This document shows, piece by piece, positions 58,501 through 64,000 of a stretch of DNA of 64,000 bases. The notes beneath the pieces were generated by a model. It had not been told where the DNA came from, searched no databases, and was given only the letters and a program-made list of their open reading frames with translations. Each line of letters begins with the position of its first letter. The first letter of the stretch is position 1. Origin of the DNA: Datnioides undecimradiatus (lineage: Eukaryota; Chordata; Actinopteri; Lobotiformes; Datnioididae); assembly GCA_008933995.1 (NCBI GenBank), contig WARS01002804.1, forward strand, positions 248,001 through 312,000, written 5' to 3'. The position numbers and the translations under genes were made by a program.

Positions 58501-61500
58501 CAGATTTAACCGGGGGGGTGTGATACCTGATGAGCGCCGGGTGTCCGACAGTGGAGCCGCAGCTCAGCTGGATCACAGTCTTGGCCTTCACGCCGTTACC
58601 GCAGACATCGTCGCCAGCCGAGTAGTTGACGTAGATCTTCCCGTCTGCGCGAGCAGTTTGAGACAGTGAGCGTGGACTTTTCTAATGCTAGCGACAGAAA
58701 ACAGCTGCTACGACAACAAACTGCGCAAAAACAAACAACAGCGTCCCTTTAATTTCATTTGGAGTCAAAATAGTAACACTACAATTCGGTTTTGAGTTAG
58801 CTGATTTATATTCAGCCTCAGATTTGAATTAGAAATGATTAAAAAGTCCAACATGAAGAAACAAGTGAGGCGTTTCTTGGACTTGACGACCCACCGGTGA
58901 AGCTCATCTTCTGAGTGTAGACTCGACCCAGGACGTGGACCTTTCCCGCCGCTGAGCGCCGGCACACGGTCGCTCCTTCTGGACAACCTGGTAATCCGCC
59001 GTGGATACTCTGACACAGGTTGACGAAATACCTGAGGACGTGCAAGCAGATATCTGAGCACAGCTGAAAACCTGGGAGGTGCAGGCTGAAGCGCCGCTCC
59101 ACTTATGCAAAACAATATTTCCAACAACAACAACAACAGAGTCCGGCTTACGAGTCTCCTTGGTGGCTGAACTTCCACGGCTCGGTGAGGGAGGACAGAG
59201 TTCGCAGGTCGAACGTCTGGTGCTGGCTCACCAGCTTGCACTCCATCTTCCTCGGCGGACAAACGGCGCTGGTCCGCCACTGGAACGTGGCCGAGCAACC
59301 TGCCGTCTCCGAGAACAGCTGCGGGGAACCGTGGCCTGCAGACTGGTCGCAGACGAACATGATGGACGACTGACGCTTGGCAGAGGCTGGAAGGAGAGAA
59401 GGGATGGTTTAAGAACAGATGCGTCATGTTCTGAGGGCAAGGGAATTTGATTTTTATGCTAAATATAAAGTTAAATAAATGAATGACATGAATTCATTAA
59501 TTAATTGAGCTTCTGTGAGTGGAGTGGCCCATATTTGTCATTATCCTTCTTATTTCTCACTAACACCCCGATAATTTGCCGCGCAGCTTCAGTCTGTGAC
59601 AGCGCCGATCGCTGGTTCGTGTCACCTGTGCTGCAGAATCCCCACTTCCTGTCCGTGTCGTAGTCGGAGGTGGTGGCGCACCACTTCCTGCCGTCCGTCC
59701 TCCCGTCGCTGGTGCACTCTGAGTACGACTTCTTCATGAGGGTGAAGGGGAACGCGCACACCTCGCCTTCAGTCGTCACTGGGGGAAACACAGTCGAAAC
59801 AGTAAACTTAATAATATCTTCATGCTCTTTCCAAATAAAAGTGTTACTGATGCTTTAATAAACACAGAATTAGACTTCCTTAGTTTTCTTCTTAGATAAA
59901 AAGGTCTCATATCTCTATCAGACACACGTCGTCTATCAGAAACCCTTGTGGTAATGTGTTTAACCTGAAACATATTCTTTAATACAGTGATTTGTTTAGC
60001 GTCTGATTCACCGCCCCCAGTGAAAAGGTTCATCCTGGTAACAGCCAGCACATCGGCGATCAGCATCAGGAGAAATGACTCTGAAGGGAGTGCTTTGTTC
60101 ATTTCAGGTGAGGCGATCCTGAAAATCTGCTGTTCAACTAAAAGTCAAAGCGAGTAGAACGTCGAGACTGATCTGAGAACAGAAGGTTTCAGTGCCTCAT
60201 CTGTAAATGAAAAGGTTCGGCCATAGTGGCTCTGAGGATCGAACCTTTAGTGCTTTGAACCGCCACCAGGGGGCGAGGTCCATTTACACAGATCTGACTC
60301 TCACTTGATTTATAACCTCGGTAAACGAGTTTGAGTCTCAGTTCAACGCGACGTGATGCTCATTTTACACGTTACGGCCTCATTTAGGGTGAAACCAACA
60401 GCGCAGCAGCGTGTGCCATGGCTACGTCTACTGTTAATATACAGTCCGTGGGTTCGCCTGAAGACGTGCTGCTCTGAAAGCTCAGGATCAGTGTTGAACT
60501 GAATATTTCCAGAGTGTAAAGAATGAGCTCATGCTCTGAGGCCGGGCTCAGCGCTACAGGCTGACCTGGCGGGCAGAGATCTCCTCCTCCATACTGCATC
60601 AGAATGGCCTGCTCATCGTGTTTGAAGTCCATCTTCATGGCTTTGCCGATGCCAAAAGACACCGCCGACTTCTCCGAGCCGGCGCCAGACACCCGGCAAA
60701 CCGCGCTGTTCTTACAGTCGGGGTCCGCCACTGAGCTGCAGACGTTGATGCGGTAGCTGCCGGAGCCCGCCGGGACCTGAAATACAGGGAATTCAGCTTT
60801 AGGATTCAATAAGATGAGAGGTCTGGAATCACACTGGGGCTGCACTGGTGGAGCTCACCTGGACTTCACTGGAGAGGGTCGACAGGTCGAAGGTGTACTG
60901 GAGCTGGGTGTCTGTCAGCTGGCAGCCGCTGGTGTGTGTGGCGTCTGAACACACCACGGGGGTGGCCCACTCAAACAGGTACGTGCAGCCCTGCAGCTTC
61001 AGCATTTGTGGAGAGCCCTGCGTGGAGACAGAGCAGCTCAGTAACGGTGAATCTGTGAGCGGTCTCACCACGGAGGACACGAGCGCGCCGACTCACCAGC
61101 TCCACGCCTCTCTGGCAGGTGAAGACGATGGTCGACGTGTAGTTCTGCGCAGGGTCGGCGGCACACTTGGTGGAGCTGCGGTAAGTGATGGACACCTCCC
61201 CTGTGGCAAAATTGATCTCAGGACCACTCGTGGTCCGGCCGATGTCCTTCAAGAGACGAGGACAGAGAGAGAAGAGTGAAACTCCAGCTCAGATCAGAGG
61301 CAGGCGCTGGTCAACGCCTGTTTTAAAAATGCTAAATTTAACTCGTTGACTTTAACGAAACACCTCAGAGGATAACGAACTTTAACAACGAGACACTTGA
61401 GACTGGACTGTAGCATCTAGTAAATCTAGTTTAATGAACTCATAGAGTCAGAGGAATGTATGGGTTTTTCAGCTTGAATCAAAACCTGGTCTATTTATTC

Positions 61501-62930
61501 TATTTCTACTCTTTTATGCCCTTTATTCATTTGCTGTTACTATCACTGGGTTTACTGTCCGTCTTCTCATTTTCAGTCTTGCTGTCATTATGACCATTGT
61601 TAGTAAAGACACTTGCGTGTTACCGATGCAGCGGCGCTGCTCTTAAAGAACCACTCGCTTTGAATTTGCCTGTTTCACTTCAGCAAAGTATAAAAAAGAA
61701 AAGAAAAACGTTTCACATCTGAAGTGTTTACAAAATGCTTTGATGTTATTTTGCCTTGCTTTTTTAAACAGGTGCACTGTTTACTTGTTTTGTTTTTCAT
61801 TCAGACCAGACAATGACGCTGTTTTAGCAGGTCGGCCATTTTTCTCCTCCAGCGTTTTAACTGGACGCTGACTTTGGTCAGGCCGCAGGTGCAGAGCTGC
61901 ATCGCTGATTCGCGTGTGTCCGTTGGTCAAAGCGAACCCTGCGACGGCGAGCGTCTTACCACGGGAGGCCCGTTATCAGGATCCATACAGACTGCAGCTC
62001 CAGCGGGGCAGGTGACCCCGGGGATGGGGTTCAGCGGCTGGCAGATGTTGATGTAGAAGTCTGGGGATTCGTCGCTCTGGCCCACTGCTTCATCTGACAG
62101 GGGACGCAAACGTGACAACAGTAAGCCTGGGCGTGATGCGCGTGAGCTGCAAACGTGCGGTGAGACGCGTGATGCGCACCTGTTGCCGTGTAGTATCCAC
62201 TGACGTGAATCAGAGGAGTCAGGTCGATAAGCGAGGAGCCGTTCTGCACCGAACACTTTACCTGCAGGAGAGCACGACTACAAGTCAGCGGGACATCTCT
62301 GCAGAGCCCAAAACCAAACTGCAAGTCGGTCAGTTACAGACTTTAGGCTTCAGGAAGCCAAGAATTCAATCATACTTGCTGCTCGCAAACCAGCGGCGTG
62401 TGGAAAGAGAAGAAGTGCGTGCAAGTCTCAGCGTCGGAGGAGATGAGAACGGGCTCTGGAGCGGCGGAGCCCATGTTGTGTGGCCTGTTCCAACACAAAG
62501 CAGTCACTCAGGACAGAGTTTCAACAGAAGTATGTGCGTTTCACATGAAACAACACGCTGCCAGTGGTTTTCATACATATGTAAGCGTGCGTCCACCTGT
62601 GCTCACCAGACTCCATTCACAAAAACAGTAATTTCACCTCTGGAGCCGCTGCTCTACTGCTGCCTTCACTGGTTAGCTTGTTTGCGTTACTGTGTGACTT
62701 TGGTGCTTTAAAGGTTTAGTTCTGCTGCATCAAAGTGATCTGCTCCATCTTCAGTGGCGGAGGACGGTACCTGCAGATGAACTGGATGACGGTGCTGTGT
62801 CTGAGGCCGGGGTTCGCCTGGCAGGGGCTTCCTCCTTCGTACGTCAGCTCCACAATGTGATCCTTGTACGAGAGCTTCCTGCTGACCTGGCCGCCGCTCA
62901 CCGCCGTCGCTGCGTCCTTAATGCACACGG
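55535..62930 (-). CDS. igf2r: Cation-independent mannose-6-phosphate / IGF2 receptor, C-terminal 18 exons (5' end beyond the window)
   Basis: Exons in coding order: 62930-62771, 62484-62376, 62261-62180, 62093-61960, 61246-61097, 61017-60859, 60776-60566, 59778-59626, 59386-59152, 59031-58895, 58644-58527, 58125-57979, 57874-57690, 56903-56717, 56628-56488, 56404-56335, 56066-55785, 55696-55535 (2822 nt, one frame to TGA). The sequence runs from mid-domain 11, through domain 12 ([13 protein letters not shown]), domain 13 with its fibronectin type II insert (EGEVCAFPF...KWGFC, exon 59778), and domains 14-15 ([20 protein letters not shown]), to a transmembrane helix ([20 protein letters not shown]) and a tail with YSKV, EWLMEE and terminal [10 protein letters not shown]. 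These tail motifs are the known AP-2, retromer and GGA sorting signals. The receptor carries M6P-tagged lysosomal enzymes from Golgi and cell surface to endosomes. No further exon is recognisable from 62931 to the right edge. Confidence 0.96.
57017..57230. repeat. TAGC-rich degenerate repeat in igf2r intron
   Basis: Dense ATGCTAAC / GCTAGC / ATGCTAATGCTAAG / TTAGCATGTTAGC words over ~210 bp. Likely the TAGC-rich end of the dispersed repeat seen at 35245-35500, although the diagnostic non-TAGC core is absent here. Confidence 0.55.
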
Positions 62931-64000
62931 CTGCAACACACACACACACACACGTTTATTTCAATTCAACTTAAAGCAGCAAACTGGGCAAATTAACACA
63001 GACACACCCGTTAACTTGTTCAACCTGTCATTGTATTAGTGTGTCTCCCTCCTCCGGCACCTGTTTGTTTGTTTGTTTGTTTATTATTGATATCCAACAG
63101 ATTCCGGTGACATTTAGTGGAAGTTCAGACCACGAGCCAACGAGAAATGATTCAGATTCAGTCGAGTCAAAGATGAAAGATTTTCAACTTTGCCATTTTC
63201 TCATGAGCGGCCGCGCTCGCTGGCAAAAAGCCCAAATTAGCGTTAAATGTCCAAACATCTCGAAGCATTCCCGTGACTTTAATTACAGATTCAGACTCAC
63301 TGGCTGAGGCATGCGCTGCCTCTCTCTCTCTCTCTGTCGGTTTACCGTGCAACCTCTACTACAGCTCTGGCGACAGCGCGGTCAATAATTTGGAGAGGTG
63401 TTGGAATCTCAGGTCTCTTATTACGGCGCGTCCTCGGTGTTACATAACCCACAGGCGCAGACTGAACAGTAACCGGGAGGGGAGTGAGTGAATTCTTAAC
63501 GAATCCCTCTCGCTCGCTGCGAGAAAATCTGATTTGCTCCAAGATAAATCAGTTTAATGGATTCTACAAAGCGTTCCTTACGAGGAAACAGCCATGAATT
63601 AAGACAGGAAGCGCGTCTTTGTTACGGAGCGCCGGTGTTTTCGGTGCAAGATCCTGAAACACGCAGTAAAAGCAGAGGACCTTCGTGTTTTCTTCGCCTT
63701 CCTTCAGGCAGTGTTCTCCCCACCTTATGCTTCGGTGAAGGCAGAGCAGCTGCCGCGATGCAAACATGCGCTTTACACCGAGACAAAGACACAGAGTCCA
63801 GACCAGTTAAAGGTCGACTGCACTGCAGCTTCGCATTCTGAAAACAAAAGCATTGGGCTCTGACTGGTTAAAGACTGATCTGCCTGCTGAGTGGTTCTCG
63901 TGTGCGCACGCCCAACACGCTCAGGACAGAAGCTCGCGACCTTTGAGCCTCTGAGCGACGAAAGGGGGCATTTTGCTGGCTTTGCAGGTCTAACGTGTCG
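62931..64000 (-). other. igf2r intron running off the right edge
   Basis: The exon at 62930 begins with acceptor TTGCAG in phase 2, so a preceding exon must exist. Neither strand of this kilobase shows the expected domain-11 residues (ICG...CPxGxG). It holds a (CA)n tract at 62936-62953, a (GTTT)n tract near 63064-63083 and a CT tract near 63319-63337. Confidence 0.7.

Noticed and set aside
50438..64000. An Airn-like antisense RNA or imprinting control element at igf2r
   Set aside because: The mammalian element lies in intron 2 of IGF2R, which is outside this window, and I see no CpG island with antisense promoter features here. Fish are not known to imprint this locus.

Overview
The window is nuclear DNA from a ray-finned fish, most likely a percomorph teleost. 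Genes are split by GT-AG introns, intergenic DNA is full of dispersed repeats typical of teleost genomes, (GT)n/(GATA)n microsatellites are common, and the encoded proteins are clear vertebrate orthologues. I found no bacterial, phage or plasmid features.

Layout, left to right. (1) vgll2 (+, 276-5249) is a four-exon vestigial-like transcription cofactor of 288 aa with an intact Tondu/TEAD-binding domain. (2) About 23 kb without a supportable gene (about 6.3-29 kb) holds decayed non-LTR retrotransposon pieces, a 93-bp inverted-repeat element and simple repeats. (3) plg (+, 29051-38470) is a complete 19-exon plasminogen gene of 800 aa: signal peptide, PAN domain, five kringles and a trypsin-like protease domain with an intact catalytic triad. 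(4) Two tandem organic-cation-transporter genes of the slc22a1/2/3 group (-, 38738-45315 and 46356-50437; 556 and 558 aa) are both intact, and the first lies tail-to-tail with plg. (5) About 5 kb follows, probably the igf2r 3'UTR plus intergenic DNA, including a degenerate AAGTC-rich tandem region. (6) igf2r (-, 55535-62930, 5' end beyond the right edge) is the C-terminal ~939 codons of the cation-independent mannose-6-phosphate/IGF2 receptor, from mid-domain 11 through the FnII-bearing domain 13, the transmembrane helix and the cytoplasmic sorting tail.

I assembled every exon by hand. For all four complete genes the exon lengths and phases sum to one uninterrupted frame, so these boundaries are well supported even though I could not align them to transcripts. 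The igf2r - slc22a - plg order matches the mammalian cluster on human 6q25-q26, without the LPA genes, which arose later in primates. The genes share synteny, not a pathway operon: plg is a secreted fibrinolytic zymogen, the transporters move organic cations across the plasma membrane, igf2r sorts lysosomal enzymes, and vgll2 is a TEAD cofactor in muscle and craniofacial development.

I see no undescribed system. The points most worth checking are fine-scale: an extra coding-exon intron in one of the two slc22a copies, near-identical patches between those copies that suggest gene conversion, an igf2r domain-11 loop that lacks the residues contacting IGF2 in mammals, a (TG)18-T4 tract abutting a plg protease exon, two competing splice donors in vgll2 that decide between full-length and truncated protein, and five plg kringles that all keep the acidic lysine-binding pair.
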